Shown here: piece after piece, positions 35,896 through 44,153 of the stretch | Layout: each line of letters starts with the position of its first letter | Numbering within the stretch: the first letter of the stretch is position 1 | From: Actinomyces johnsonii | Lineage (GTDB): Bacteria > Actinomycetota > Actinomycetes > Actinomycetales > Actinomycetaceae | Length of the DNA: 64,000 nucleotides | Direction: 5' to 3' | NCBI RefSeq assembly: GCF_006546835.1 | Contig: NZ_VICB01000003.1 | Location: 1 to 64,000, forward strand | Notes under the pieces: model-generated | What the model was told of the DNA's origin: nothing | The model's database searches: none | What the model saw: the letters and a program-made list of their open reading frames with translations, nothing else | Program-made: the position numbers and the translations under genes

Positions 35896-36396
35896 TCAGG
35901 GCGCGGGATGGAAACGCGCGCCGGCGGACGGATCGGCCAGCCATGCCAGCGCCGCCTCAATGCGCCCGGGAGTCGAGCTCAGCAGTGGCTCGGGCAGCGC
36001 GTCGGGTTCGAACCAGCCCACGTGCGTCGACTCGTCGTCGGCCACATGGGCCCGGGCCGCGGTGCCGGGCCGCGCCCGCCCCACGAAGTTGATGTCCATG
36101 AACACGCAGTTGTCCCCGTTGGGGAAGGCGAAGGGCTCGCCCGCGGTCACGTCCGTGAGCGCCAGCACCTCCACGTCCACGCCGGTCTCCTCCAGGCACT
36201 CGCGCCGGATCGCCACCGCGGGCTGTTCGCCGGGCTCGGGGATGCCGGAGACGACCGCCCACCTCCCGTTGTCTGCCCGCCGTCCCAGCAGGAGCCGGCC
36301 GGCCTCGTCGACGACGACGATGCTCACCCCCGGCAGCCACAGCATGTCGTGCCCGATCTTCTGCCGCAGGGAGACGATGAACTCAGGAGTTGCCAT
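35896..36396 (-). CDS. Nudix hydrolase
   Basis: 166 residues. The Nudix box is clear at about 60-82: G-IPEPG-E, then AIRRECLEETGV, matching G-x5-E-x7-R-E-U-x-E-E-x-G-U. Such enzymes hydrolyse nucleoside diphosphates linked to another group. The N-terminus (LRQKIGHDMLWLPGVSIVVVDEA) resembles NUDIX proteins often grouped with housecleaning or NADH-type pyrophosphatases. No neighbour indicates the substrate. Confidence 0.9.
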   Translation of the reverse strand: MATPEFIVSLRQKIGHDMLWLPGVSIVVVDEAGRLLLGRRADNGRWAVVSGIPEPGEQPAVAIRRECLEETGVDVEVLALTDVTAGEPFAFPNGDNCVFMDINFVGRARPGTAARAHVADDESTHVGWFEPDALPEPLLSSTPGRIEAALAWLADPSAGARFHPAP

Positions 36397-36469
36397 GCCG
36401 CGAGCCTAGACGATCGCTCGCCACGGATGAGCCCGGCAGGCGCGGGGTGCTTGCACGCACTCAGCACAA

Positions 36470-36517
36470 CAAAATCTTCATAAACGACACGGCTCCGCGT
36501 CGCCTATGAAGATTCTG
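36470..36517 (-). terminator. Terminator of the downstream feoAB operon
   Basis: A long imperfect inverted repeat (about 23-base arms, 36470-36492 with 36495-36517, four mismatches, 2-nt loop) lies about 45 bases beyond the feoB stop at 36562. Confidence 0.78.
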
Positions 36518-36561
36518 TCGAAGTGGGTGGGTGCAGTCCGGCCCGGGCCCGGCTGGGCCGC

Positions 36562-38661
36562 CTACACGAGCATGGCGACGATGAACCGGGTGAGCGTGGC
36601 CATGATCCAGGCCGTGGCGAACATGTAGGTGTAGGCGATGATCGGCCACTTCCAGGTGCCGGTCTCGCGGCGCATGGCTCCTGCCGTGGCCATGCACTGG
36701 AGGGCGTAGACGAAGAACACGAGGATCGCCGCGATCGTGGCCGGGTTGAACAACATGTCGCCGGCCTTGTTGGTCAGCGTGTCCTGCTGGTAGGTCATGG
36801 TGGCCAGGTGGGCGCTGGGCTCCTCGGGGTCCTCGGCGGCGGCGATCTGGCCGAGTGTGGCCACGAAGGTCTCGCGCGCGGCCAGCGAGGAGAGCACCGC
36901 GACGTTGATGCGCCAGTCGAAGCCCAGTGGCTCGAAGACCGGTTGGACCGCCTTGCCCCCCTTGGCCGCCCAGGAGTTGTCCATCGTGTAGGAGGTCTTC
37001 TGGGCCTCCAGCAGCTTGTCCAGCTCCTCGGGGTCAGTGATGATCTCGCCATCGTCGCCCTTGACCGTGGACGACGACGGGTCATCCACGGCTGCTGCCA
37101 CGGCTGCGCACTCGGCGTCAGTGGCGCAGTGGGCATTGAACTGCTCCTCGGAGCGCATAGGCACGTTGAGCAGCACCCACAGGATGATGGTGGTCAGGGT
37201 GATGATCGTGCCGGCCTTCTTCACGAAGCCCTTGCAGGCATCCCACACCATGAGCGCGACGGCGCGTGGCCGCGGCAGCCGGTAGGGCGGCATCTCCATG
37301 TAGAAGGGCAGGAGCACCCCGCCGCGGTCGGTGAGCTGTTTGACCACCCAGGCGGCCGCCATCGCCGAGACGGCCCCCAACAGGTAGAGGGCGAACATGA
37401 CGGTGCCGCGTGCTCCCAGGGGCCCGATCTTCGCGTCGCCGGGCACCATGATGGAGGTGAGCAGGACGTAGACAGGCAGTCTCGCCGAGCAGGTCATGAG
37501 TGGGGCGGCCAGCATCGTGGCCACGCGGTCCTTGGCGCTGGGAAGTGTGCGGGTGGCCATGATTCCGGGGATCGCGCAGGCCAGCGAGGACAGCAGCGCC
37601 ACGAAGGCCCGTCCCTCCAGCCCGGCCCGACTCATGATCTTGTCCATGAGGAAAGCCGCCCTTGACATGTACCCCACGCCCTCCAGGACGGCGATGATGA
37701 GGAACATGATGATGATCTGGGGGATGAAGGTGAGCACCGAGCCCACGCCCCCGATGAGGCCGTCGCCCAGAAGACCGGCGATGAGCGGGTGGGAGTCGTC
37801 CAGCCAGCCGTGAACCAGCTGCCCCAGCGCGCTGAATCCTCCCTCGACGGCATCCTGGAGGGGCGCGGCCCAGGTGAAGATGGCCTGGAAGAAGGCGTAC
37901 ATGATGGCGAAGAACACCAGGGAGCCTAGGATCGGGTGGAGGAGCACCCGGTCGATGGCAGTCGTGACGCGGTCCTGCTGGGGTGCCTCGTATGCGGCGG
38001 CGGCCAGGATCGAGTCGGCCCAGGAGGCGACTTCGCCGGGCGTCGTCGGTGGAGCCAACGGTGGGCGCTGCCAGTCGGCGACCTTGGTAAGACGCTCGCG
38101 CAGATCGGGTATGCCGATGCCCCGGTTGCCGACCACCCGCACGGCCGGAATCCCCAGGGCCTGGCCCAGGGCCGCCACGTCGAGGTGCCCGGAGCGCCGG
38201 GTGAGCTCGTCGGTCATAGTGACCACCAGGCAGGTGGGCAGGTCCAGGGCGAGGGCCTCGGCCACGAAGTTCAACCCCCGCCGCAGCGTCGTGGCATCGA
38301 CGACGACCACCAGGGCATCGGGGACGGAGACGGTCTGCGAGGAGTCGGTGAGCACATCGCGCACCACCTGCTCGTCGGGGCTGATCGGGTCCAGGGAGTA
38401 GGCACCCGGCAGGTCCTCGATCGTCAGGTCGGTCTCGCCGATCCGGCACGTCCCCAGCGATCGGGTGACGGTGACACCGGGATAGTTGCCGGTCTTGGCG
38501 TGCAGGCCGGTCAGGGCGTTGTAGATGGAGGTCTTGCCGGCGTTGGGGGCCCCGGCCAGGGCGATGCGCCGGGCCCCGACCACCAGTGTCTTGGAGCTGG
38601 AGGAACCGCAGTGGCAGTCTGGGGCGCCGGGGACCTCATGGGCAGCGCAGTGGTCGCTCAT
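36562..38661 (-). CDS. feoB: FeoB ferrous iron transporter (copy 1)
   Basis: 699 residues from ATG 38661, which overlaps the feoA stop by four bases. Cytoplasmic G domain: G1 GAPNAGKTS, switch I NYPGVTV, G3 DLPGAYS, and a G4-like TMTDE in which Thr replaces the usual Asn. The membrane part has Gate motifs (ALLSSLACAIPGIMATRT shown in part) and about eight to ten hydrophobic helices. It moves Fe(II) inward. The first 25 residues are unusual: Cys/His-rich (HCAAHEV..DCHCG), a possible metal-binding tail. The second feoB at 39940-42069 is very similar over its whole length, pointing to a tandem operon duplication. Confidence 0.95.
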   Translation of the reverse strand: MSDHCAAHEVPGAPDCHCGSSSSKTLVVGARRIALAGAPNAGKTSIYNALTGLHAKTGNYPGVTVTRSLGTCRIGETDLTIEDLPGAYSLDPISPDEQVVRDVLTDSSQTVSVPDALVVVVDATTLRRGLNFVAEALALDLPTCLVVTMTDELTRRSGHLDVAALGQALGIPAVRVVGNRGIGIPDLRERLTKVADWQRPPLAPPTTPGEVASWADSILAAAAYEAPQQDRVTTAIDRVLLHPILGSLVFFAIMYAFFQAIFTWAAPLQDAVEGGFSALGQLVHGWLDDSHPLIAGLLGDGLIGGVGSVLTFIPQIIIMFLIIAVLEGVGYMSRAAFLMDKIMSRAGLEGRAFVALLSSLACAIPGIMATRTLPSAKDRVATMLAAPLMTCSARLPVYVLLTSIMVPGDAKIGPLGARGTVMFALYLLGAVSAMAAAWVVKQLTDRGGVLLPFYMEMPPYRLPRPRAVALMVWDACKGFVKKAGTIITLTTIILWVLLNVPMRSEEQFNAHCATDAECAAVAAAVDDPSSSTVKGDDGEIITDPEELDKLLEAQKTSYTMDNSWAAKGGKAVQPVFEPLGFDWRINVAVLSSLAARETFVATLGQIAAAEDPEEPSAHLATMTYQQDTLTNKAGDMLFNPATIAAILVFFVYALQCMATAGAMRRETGTWKWPIIAYTYMFATAWIMATLTRFIVAMLV

Positions 38662-39086
38662 AGGTGCTGTTCCTCTCCCAGAGGCTGGGCGACCGGCTCG
38701 GTGGAGGAGGTCTCCTCTTCCACCTCCGCCTCGGCCGCTGTGGCGGACTCCGCCGCGGCCGAGGCGTCGTCGTCGGTCTCGGCGATGGTTTCGACCCGGA
38801 CGATGCGGGCCTCGTGGCGGCGCAGGCACAGCTCGTAGTCGGCAACGCGGTAGACCACCGGATCGCCCAGCGGGGCCCGGCGCAACGGGGTGACGACCCT
38901 TCCGGGGACGAAGCCCAGGTTGCTCAGCCGTCTGATGATGGGGGCGCTGGCCGTGTCCTCCACAAGGCCGACCACGCGGCCCGTGGCGCCCAGGCGCAGG
39001 TCGGAGAGGGAGCTTTCCGCCGGAGGTGGGGTGCCCGTGGTGCCTGTGGAAGCCGATGTGCTGTGCTGTGAGACTGCTGTCGTCAT
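38658..39086 (-). CDS. feoA: FeoA-like protein (copy 1)
   Basis: 142 residues from ATG 39086 (GAGGA six bases upstream). The SH3-like FeoA domain lies at about 28-100, with the core LSNLGFVPGRVVTPLRR, GDPVVYRV and LCLRRHEA. FeoA proteins bind or regulate FeoB. The C-terminal 40 residues are an Ala/Glu/Thr-rich acidic tail not needed for the fold and absent from copy 2. First gene of its operon, about 85 bases downstream of an iron-box-like sequence. Confidence 0.93.
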   Translation of the reverse strand: MTTAVSQHSTSASTGTTGTPPPAESSLSDLRLGATGRVVGLVEDTASAPIIRRLSNLGFVPGRVVTPLRRAPLGDPVVYRVADYELCLRRHEARIVRVETIAETDDDASAAAESATAAEAEVEEETSSTEPVAQPLGEEQHL

Positions 39087-39171
39087 GATGTCCTCGAATA
39101 TCGTCGGGGTTCCTCAGAGTCCTGTTCCGTCCTCGGTCTCGATGCGGAAGAGGCGCATCGTCTATGCCAGT

Positions 39172-39191
39172 CTAAGGTGAGCCTTCTCTAT
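39172..39191 (-). promoter_or_regulatory. Putative DtxR/IdeR iron box upstream of feoA copy 1
   Basis: The sequence TAAGGTGAGCCTTCTCTAT (39173-39191) matches the DtxR/IdeR consensus TTAGGTTAGCCTAACCTAA at about 13 of 19 positions, with the left half site strongest. It lies about 85 bases before the feoA start, where a repressor active with bound Fe(II) would act. Site assignment is by eye. Confidence 0.55.
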
Positions 39192-39251
39192 GTTCAGGTT
39201 TTCGTGGCGCCCCTGACACAGATCGGAACGTGTTCGCGGTGTTCGCAGCCT

Positions 39252-39318
39252 CGAGCCGGGCATTTTTCGCGTCGCCCAACGGAAAGACGGTAGGGCTACG
39301 CGAAAAACGCCCGGCTCG
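39252..39318 (-). terminator. Long palindrome after the NifU-like gene (terminator or dispersed repeat)
   Basis: Two arms of about 26 bases (39252-39277 and 39293-39318) pair almost fully, beginning CGAGCCGGGC on one side and ending GCCCGGCTCG on the other, with a 15-nt loop. It sits between the NifU-like gene end and the iron box of feoA copy 1. The right arm shares a core with the element at 33169-33231. Confidence 0.75.
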
Positions 39319-39338
39319 GCGAAAGGAGAATGGGCCGG

Positions 39339-39875
39339 CTACTCGTCGACCCGGCGGACCTCGACCAGCCAGGGGCAGCGGCGCCGCAGCAGGTGCTCGA
39401 AGCGCGCGTGCATCGTGATCTCGGCGGCGGGGCAGTCGTCGCAGGCGCCCTCCATGGAGATCTCGACGACGCCGTCGCGCACCGAGCGCACGATCAGTGA
39501 ACCGCCGTGGCTGTTGACGAAGGACCCCAGCGAGCCGTCGGCGATCTGCCGCGCGGCCGCCTCCAGGGCATCGTCGGGCCCGGCGGCGTGGGCGGTCTCC
39601 CCGCCCTCCCAGGAATCCGGGGCTCCCAGGGCGTCCACCAGCGCGCTGCGCACGCGGGCGCCCTCCTGCCGCCAGCTGCGGCCGGGACCCAGGAGTGTGA
39701 GCACGGCCCCGCCGTCGACCCTCACCGAGCCCAGAGTGCCGTCGTCGATGAGCGATTGGAGCATCGCTGGCGCCTGGGCCACCTCCCCGGTGAAGGGCAG
39801 CAGGCCGTCGGGGACGACCCACCGCAGCACGTCGGGATCCGGCGTGGTCACCGGGTGCGTGGGAACGACGGGCAT
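39339..39875 (-). CDS. NifU C-terminal-domain protein (Fe-S scaffold-like)
   Basis: 178 residues. The C-terminal part (about 105-175) has the NifU C-terminal fold with GGSLIVRSVRDGVVEI and the C-x2-C pair in EGACDDCPAAE, which in NifU/Nfu proteins binds a bridging Fe-S cluster. The N-terminal 100 residues resemble the Scaffold/Nfu N domain only loosely. It is placed 64 bases after feoB copy 2 on the same strand, so it probably belongs to the feoA2-feoB2 operon and handles newly imported iron. The role in cluster assembly or delivery is inferred from motif and context. Confidence 0.85.
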   Translation of the reverse strand: MPVVPTHPVTTPDPDVLRWVVPDGLLPFTGEVAQAPAMLQSLIDDGTLGSVRVDGGAVLTLLGPGRSWRQEGARVRSALVDALGAPDSWEGGETAHAAGPDDALEAAARQIADGSLGSFVNSHGGSLIVRSVRDGVVEISMEGACDDCPAAEITMHARFEHLLRRRCPWLVEVRRVDE

Positions 39876-39939
39876 GACTACCGCACCTCTCCTGAACGTC
39901 CTGTTATCCGTCTGCTTACCATTGTGACCCTCATCGAGA

Positions 39940-42069
39940 TCATATGAACAAGGTGACGAGCGCGTGAGACACCGCCGCCATGATCCAGGCCGTGGCGAAC
40001 ATGTAGACGAAGGCGATGATCGGCCACTTCCAGGTGCCGGTCTCGCGGCGCATGGCTCCTGCCGTGGCCATGCACTGGAGGGCGTAGACGAAGAACACGA
40101 GGACCGCGATGACGGTGGCCGGGTTGAACAGCTGGTCGCCGGCCTTGTTGGTCAGTGTGTCCTGCTGGTAGGTCATGGTGGCCAGGTGGGCGCTGGGCTC
40201 CTCAGGGTCCTCGGCGGCGGCGATCTGGCCGAGTGTGGCCACGAAGGTTTCGCGCGCGGCCAGTGAGGACAGGATGGCGACGTTGATGCGCCAGTCGAAG
40301 CCCAGCGGTTCGAAGACCGGTTGGACCGCTTTGCCCCCCTTGGCCGCCCAGGAGTTGTCCATCGTGTAGGAGGTCTTCTGGGCGTCCAGCAGTTTGCCCA
40401 GCTCCTCGGGGTCGGTGACGATCTCGCCATCGTCGCCCTTGACCGTGGATGATGCCGGGTCATCCACGGCCGCAGAGACGGCTGCACACTGGGTATCGGA
40501 GGCGCAGTAGGTCTCGAACTGGGCGTCGGAGCGCATGGGGACGTTGAGCAGCACCCACAGGATGATGGTGGTCAGGGTGATGATCGTGCCGGCCTTCTTC
40601 AAGAAGCCCTTGCAGGCATCCCACACCATGATGGCGATCGTGTGCACGCGGGGCATGCGGTAAGGCGGCATCTCCATGTAGAAGGGCAGCAGGATATGGC
40701 CGCGGTCCGTGAGCTGCTTGACCACCCACGCGGCCGCCATCGCCGAGACAGCCCCCAGTAGGTAGAGGGCGAACATGATGACGCCGCGCGCCCCGAAAGG
40801 CCCGACTCTGGCACCGCCATCGACCGTCAACGAGATCATGATGACGTAGACGGGCAGTCTCGCCGAGCAGGTCATGAGCGGGGCGCCCAGCATCGTGGCC
40901 ACCCGGTCCTTGGTGGAGGGCAACGTGCGGGTCGCCATGATCCCGGGGATCGCGCAGGCCAGCGAGGACAGCAGCGCCACGAAAGCCCGTCCCTCCAATC
41001 CGGCGATGCTCATGACCTTGTCCATGAGGAAAGCTGCTCGCGACATGTACCCCACGCCCTCCAGGACGGCAATGATGAGGAACATGATGATGATCTGGGG
41101 GATGAAGGTGAGCACCGCCCCCACGCCCCCGATGAGGCCGTCACCCAGGAGCCCAGCGATGAGCGGGTGGGATGCGTCGAGCCAGTTGTGAACCATGGTT
41201 CCCAGCGCCCCGAAGCCGTCCTCGATGGCGCCCTTGAAGGGCTCGGCCCAGGTGAAGATGGCCTGGAAGAAGAGGAACATGATCGTGAAGAACACGATCG
41301 TTCCCGGGATGGGGCGCAGCAGGACCTTGTCGATCGCCGAGGTGATTTGGTCGCTCTGGGGCGGCTGGTAGTCGGCGGCCGCGAGCACCGAGTCGGCCCA
41401 GGAGGTGATCTCGTCGGGGTCGGTGGGCGGTGGCAGGGGGGTGCGCTGCCAGGTAGCCACCTGGGCGAGCTGGGCGCGCAGGTCGGGCATGCCGATGCCC
41501 CGGTGCCCGATGACTCGTACGGCCGGGACGCCCAGCGCCTGGCCCAGCGCCGCCACGTTGAGGCGGCCGGTGCGGCGGCTGAGTTCGTCGGTCATGGTGA
41601 CCACCAGGCAGGTGGGCAGGTCCAGGGCGAGGGCCTCGGCGATGAAATTCATCCCCCGCTGCAGCGTCGTGGCGTCGACGACGATGACCAGGGCATCTGG
41701 GGCGCTGACCGTGGTCGAGGTCCCGGTGAGGACGTCGTGGACGATCTCCTCGTCGGGGCTGATCGGGTCCAGGGAGTAGGCGCCCGGCAGATCCTCGACC
41801 GTCAGGGTCTTGCCCCCGATCTTGCAGGTGCCTAGGGACCGCTGGACGGTGACGCCGGGATAGTTGCCGGTCTTGGCGTGCAGGCCGGTCAGGGCGTTGT
41901 AGATGGAGGTCTTGCCGGCGTTGGGGGCGCCGGCAAGGGCGATGCGCGGGGCTCCGGCCGTGAGGGTCTTGGAGCTGCCCGAGCCGTTGTGGCAGTCGGC
42001 GCCGTCATAGTGGTGATCGCCGCGGGGCGGCTGACCGGTGGCGTGCTGCATGGTGTCGTGGGTGCTCAC
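39940..42069 (-). CDS. feoB: FeoB ferrous iron transporter (copy 2)
   Basis: 709 residues from GTG 42069, with GGAGGG five bases upstream and a three-base overlap with the feoA stop. Same G-domain motifs as copy 1 (GAPNAGKTS, NYPGVTV, DLPGAYS, TMTDE) and the same membrane region; long stretches such as the QDTLTNKAGD segment are identical. The N-terminal tail is again His/Cys-containing (GDHHYDGADCHNG) but with a different sequence from copy 1, so this tail evolves faster than the rest. Divergence is concentrated in the G domain surface and the last 20 residues. Confidence 0.95.
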   Translation of the reverse strand: MSTHDTMQHATGQPPRGDHHYDGADCHNGSGSSKTLTAGAPRIALAGAPNAGKTSIYNALTGLHAKTGNYPGVTVQRSLGTCKIGGKTLTVEDLPGAYSLDPISPDEEIVHDVLTGTSTTVSAPDALVIVVDATTLQRGMNFIAEALALDLPTCLVVTMTDELSRRTGRLNVAALGQALGVPAVRVIGHRGIGMPDLRAQLAQVATWQRTPLPPPTDPDEITSWADSVLAAADYQPPQSDQITSAIDKVLLRPIPGTIVFFTIMFLFFQAIFTWAEPFKGAIEDGFGALGTMVHNWLDASHPLIAGLLGDGLIGGVGAVLTFIPQIIIMFLIIAVLEGVGYMSRAAFLMDKVMSIAGLEGRAFVALLSSLACAIPGIMATRTLPSTKDRVATMLGAPLMTCSARLPVYVIMISLTVDGGARVGPFGARGVIMFALYLLGAVSAMAAAWVVKQLTDRGHILLPFYMEMPPYRMPRVHTIAIMVWDACKGFLKKAGTIITLTTIILWVLLNVPMRSDAQFETYCASDTQCAAVSAAVDDPASSTVKGDDGEIVTDPEELGKLLDAQKTSYTMDNSWAAKGGKAVQPVFEPLGFDWRINVAILSSLAARETFVATLGQIAAAEDPEEPSAHLATMTYQQDTLTNKAGDQLFNPATVIAVLVFFVYALQCMATAGAMRRETGTWKWPIIAFVYMFATAWIMAAVSHALVTLFI

Positions 42070-42455
42070 AGGGTCCCTCCTGCTTGTGCCGTGTCCGCGG
42101 CCGCGTGCCTCCCGGCCGGTCTGGGATGAAGGATGATGCGGTTCTCGGCCTCGATGGTGGTGACCTGGATGAGTCGGGCCTCGTGGCGGCGCAGGCACAG
42201 CTCGTAGTCGGAGACACGGTAGACCACCGGGTCACCCATGGGGGCACGGCGCAGGGGCGTGGCGATTCGTCCGGGGACGAAGCCCAGGTTGCGCAGCCGC
42301 CTGATGAGGACTCCGCCGACGCCGTCATCGAGCAGCCGGATGATGCGTCCGCTGGTTCCGGGGCTGAGGTCCGACAGCGCGAACGTGGGGGTTCCGGGAT
42401 CGGGAAGGCGGGCGGTACCGGCGGGGGCGCGGTGTCGTGGAACATCAAAAGCCAT
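42066..42455 (-). CDS. feoA: FeoA-like protein (copy 2)
   Basis: About 129 residues from ATG 42455 (TGAGGA five bases upstream; the frame opens at 42491). SH3-like FeoA domain with LRNLGFVPGRIATPLRR, GDPVVYRV and LCLRRHEA, nearly the same as in copy 1. The N-terminal 25 residues are Pro/Arg-rich. Leads the operon feoA2-feoB2-nifU-like. A weak iron-box-like sequence (TAAGGCGATGCTTCTCTAC, about 42500-42518) lies upstream, resembling the box of copy 1. Confidence 0.92.
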   Translation of the reverse strand: MAFDVPRHRAPAGTARLPDPGTPTFALSDLSPGTSGRIIRLLDDGVGGVLIRRLRNLGFVPGRIATPLRRAPMGDPVVYRVSDYELCLRRHEARLIQVTTIEAENRIILHPRPAGRHAAADTAQAGGTL

Positions 42456-42868
42456 GGTGTCCTCAGCTCGGCATGAAGGGAACTTCGTCATTGGGAGTGT
42501 AAGGCGATGCTTCTCTACCTCGCAGGAAATCAGGACAGACTCTGTGTCAGTGTCGACAGGTCACTCCGGAGATGTTACGGGGAATGAGCAGGGAATTGGG
42601 TATGCCGTGCGCCGGAGCTCTGGTGTTCGACTATCCAGTTGTTCCGAGGTGGACGGTTGACAATGGGAGAAGACGTATAAAATACTTCATGACCATTTCC
42701 CGTCACTGCAAGATATCGCGCTTGCGGCGACGGGAAATGGTCGGTAGATGATATTTCGGAGTGGTTGTGTCGGAATATTCCGATCGGAAGTCGGGAGCTG
42801 TCTCGCCGCCCAGAGCCTTCTTTGGGATGTGTGGGGCGCTCAGGGGTATCTGGCGAGGTGGGGAGTGG

Positions 42869-43069
42869 TTAGCGGACGGTGGGGCTGGGCATGTTCTGGG
42901 CGCCCAGGTAGTAGACGTAGCCGAGCGGCACGACGAAGATGAAGAAGGTGATACGAACCACCCAGGCGTTGATGTTCCACTTGTCGGCAAGGCCTCCGCA
43001 AACGCCGAGCCAGACCTTGTCGTTAGAACGTGCGGGCCAATCGAAACCAGAAGAATTCTGTGCTGTCAT
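42869..43069 (-). CDS. Small PspC-domain membrane protein
   Basis: 66 residues from ATG 43069 (the open frame continues upstream without a better start; the ribosome binding site is weak). The PspC signature is present: LGVCGGLADKWNIN at about 22-35, then a single membrane helix with VVRITFFIFVVPLGYVYYLG. PspC-type proteins sit in the cytoplasmic membrane and act in envelope stress or as small anti-sigma-like factors. The 66-residue length is about the minimal PspC domain. Confidence 0.8.
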   Translation of the reverse strand: MTAQNSSGFDWPARSNDKVWLGVCGGLADKWNINAWVVRITFFIFVVPLGYVYYLGAQNMPSPTVR

Positions 43070-43397
43070 GGCAGATATTCTGCAATGCCTGAGCCCTGAT
43101 GTCACATTGTGGTTCCACCCTGAATAAATCAATGTCCAATAAGGGGGTGGCGGCGTGTCGGGCGGGTGTGGTGCGAGATTTCGACGAAAGTCGGGAGCAG
43201 AAGTGTTCTTCCGGTTTTCTACGGTTTCTATGTGGTCGACCTCGAAAAATACTCCGCATCCAATAAGCGTGATGAGGCTCTCTTTATGCTCTCGCATATT
43301 AGGTTTGCTGCGACTTACTAAAATAGATTAGGTGAGCCTATGTTTATTCGCGACGAGGGCTCACTTCCCCCGGCGGCCTGCGCTGTCATCAGGGGAC
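43070..43397. promoter_or_regulatory. Intergenic region with an iron-box-like site
   Basis: About 330 bases between the GatD gene and the PspC-like gene, AT-richer than its surroundings. It contains the iron-box-like sequence at 43328-43346. I see no convincing gene or terminator in it. Confidence 0.45.
43328..43346. promoter_or_regulatory. Putative DtxR/IdeR iron box
   Basis: TTAGGTGAGCCTATGTTTA matches the DtxR/IdeR consensus at about 14 of 19 positions, the best match in the window. It lies about 260 bases before the PspC-like gene and just after the GatD gene, so its target is unclear. Confidence 0.5.
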
Positions 43398-44153
43398 TCA
43401 GCGGGGTCGGGACATGGCCACCGTGCGGGCGCGCTCGGCCCAGGCGTCGTCGAGCGGTTCGGGTTCCCAGGTGGCGCCGCTGTGCTCGACGGCCCTGGCT
43501 AGCAGCCAGTCGGCCACGGCCGGGTTCTTGGGCAGCAGGGAGCCGTGCAGGTAGGTGCCGATGACGTGGTGGACGCGCCCGCCCTCGGTGGAGTCCTTGC
43601 CGTTGTTGCCGTCGCCCACGCGCACGGTGCCGAAAGGGCGCGCGCCCGACCCCAGGGTGGTCAGGCCAGAGTGGTTCTCGTAGCCGACCACCGCGCCGAA
43701 GTCCTTGGTGTCCAGGGTGATGTTGCCGATGAGGCGGGTGTCTCCGGCCACCGTGTGGGTGTCCATGAGACTGATACCGGGAATCTCCTGGCCTTTGGCG
43801 GTGGTGAAGCCGTGTCCGAAGAGCTGGTAGAGGCCGCAGATCGCCAGCATCGGGACGCCGTCGGCCGCCCACGCCTTGAGCGCAGGTCCGACCTTGACCA
43901 GGTCCTCCTTGATGCGGTCCTGACCGGAGTCCTGGCCGCCGCCGCCCACGAGGATGTCGACGTCGCTCGGCAGCTCGTCGCCCGGATCGTAGGAGAGGAG
44001 TTCGACGTCGTAGCCCTGCCACTGGGCGCGCCGCGCCAGCACGAGCGTGTTGCCCCAGTCGCCGTAGATGTTCATGTCCCGCGGATAGAGCTGGAGCAGG
44101 CGCAGGCTGCCGCGGGCGGGGCCGTCGGTGGTGTGCTCGTAGCGCGCGGTCAT
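43398..44153 (-). CDS. gatD: GatD-type glutamine amidotransferase (lipid II amidation)
   Basis: 251 residues, the usual size. A class I glutaminase of the CobB/CobQ type: the nucleophile Cys lies in MLAICGLYQLFG (about 96) and the His partner in IGTYLHGSLL (about 192). With MurT it converts the D-Glu of lipid II to D-iso-Gln, giving amidated peptidoglycan. Starts four bases before the end of murT (overlap), so both are made together at the inner membrane face. Confidence 0.93.
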   Translation of the reverse strand: MTARYEHTTDGPARGSLRLLQLYPRDMNIYGDWGNTLVLARRAQWQGYDVELLSYDPGDELPSDVDILVGGGGQDSGQDRIKEDLVKVGPALKAWAADGVPMLAICGLYQLFGHGFTTAKGQEIPGISLMDTHTVAGDTRLIGNITLDTKDFGAVVGYENHSGLTTLGSGARPFGTVRVGDGNNGKDSTEGGRVHHVIGTYLHGSLLPKNPAVADWLLARAVEHSGATWEPEPLDDAWAERARTVAMSRPR

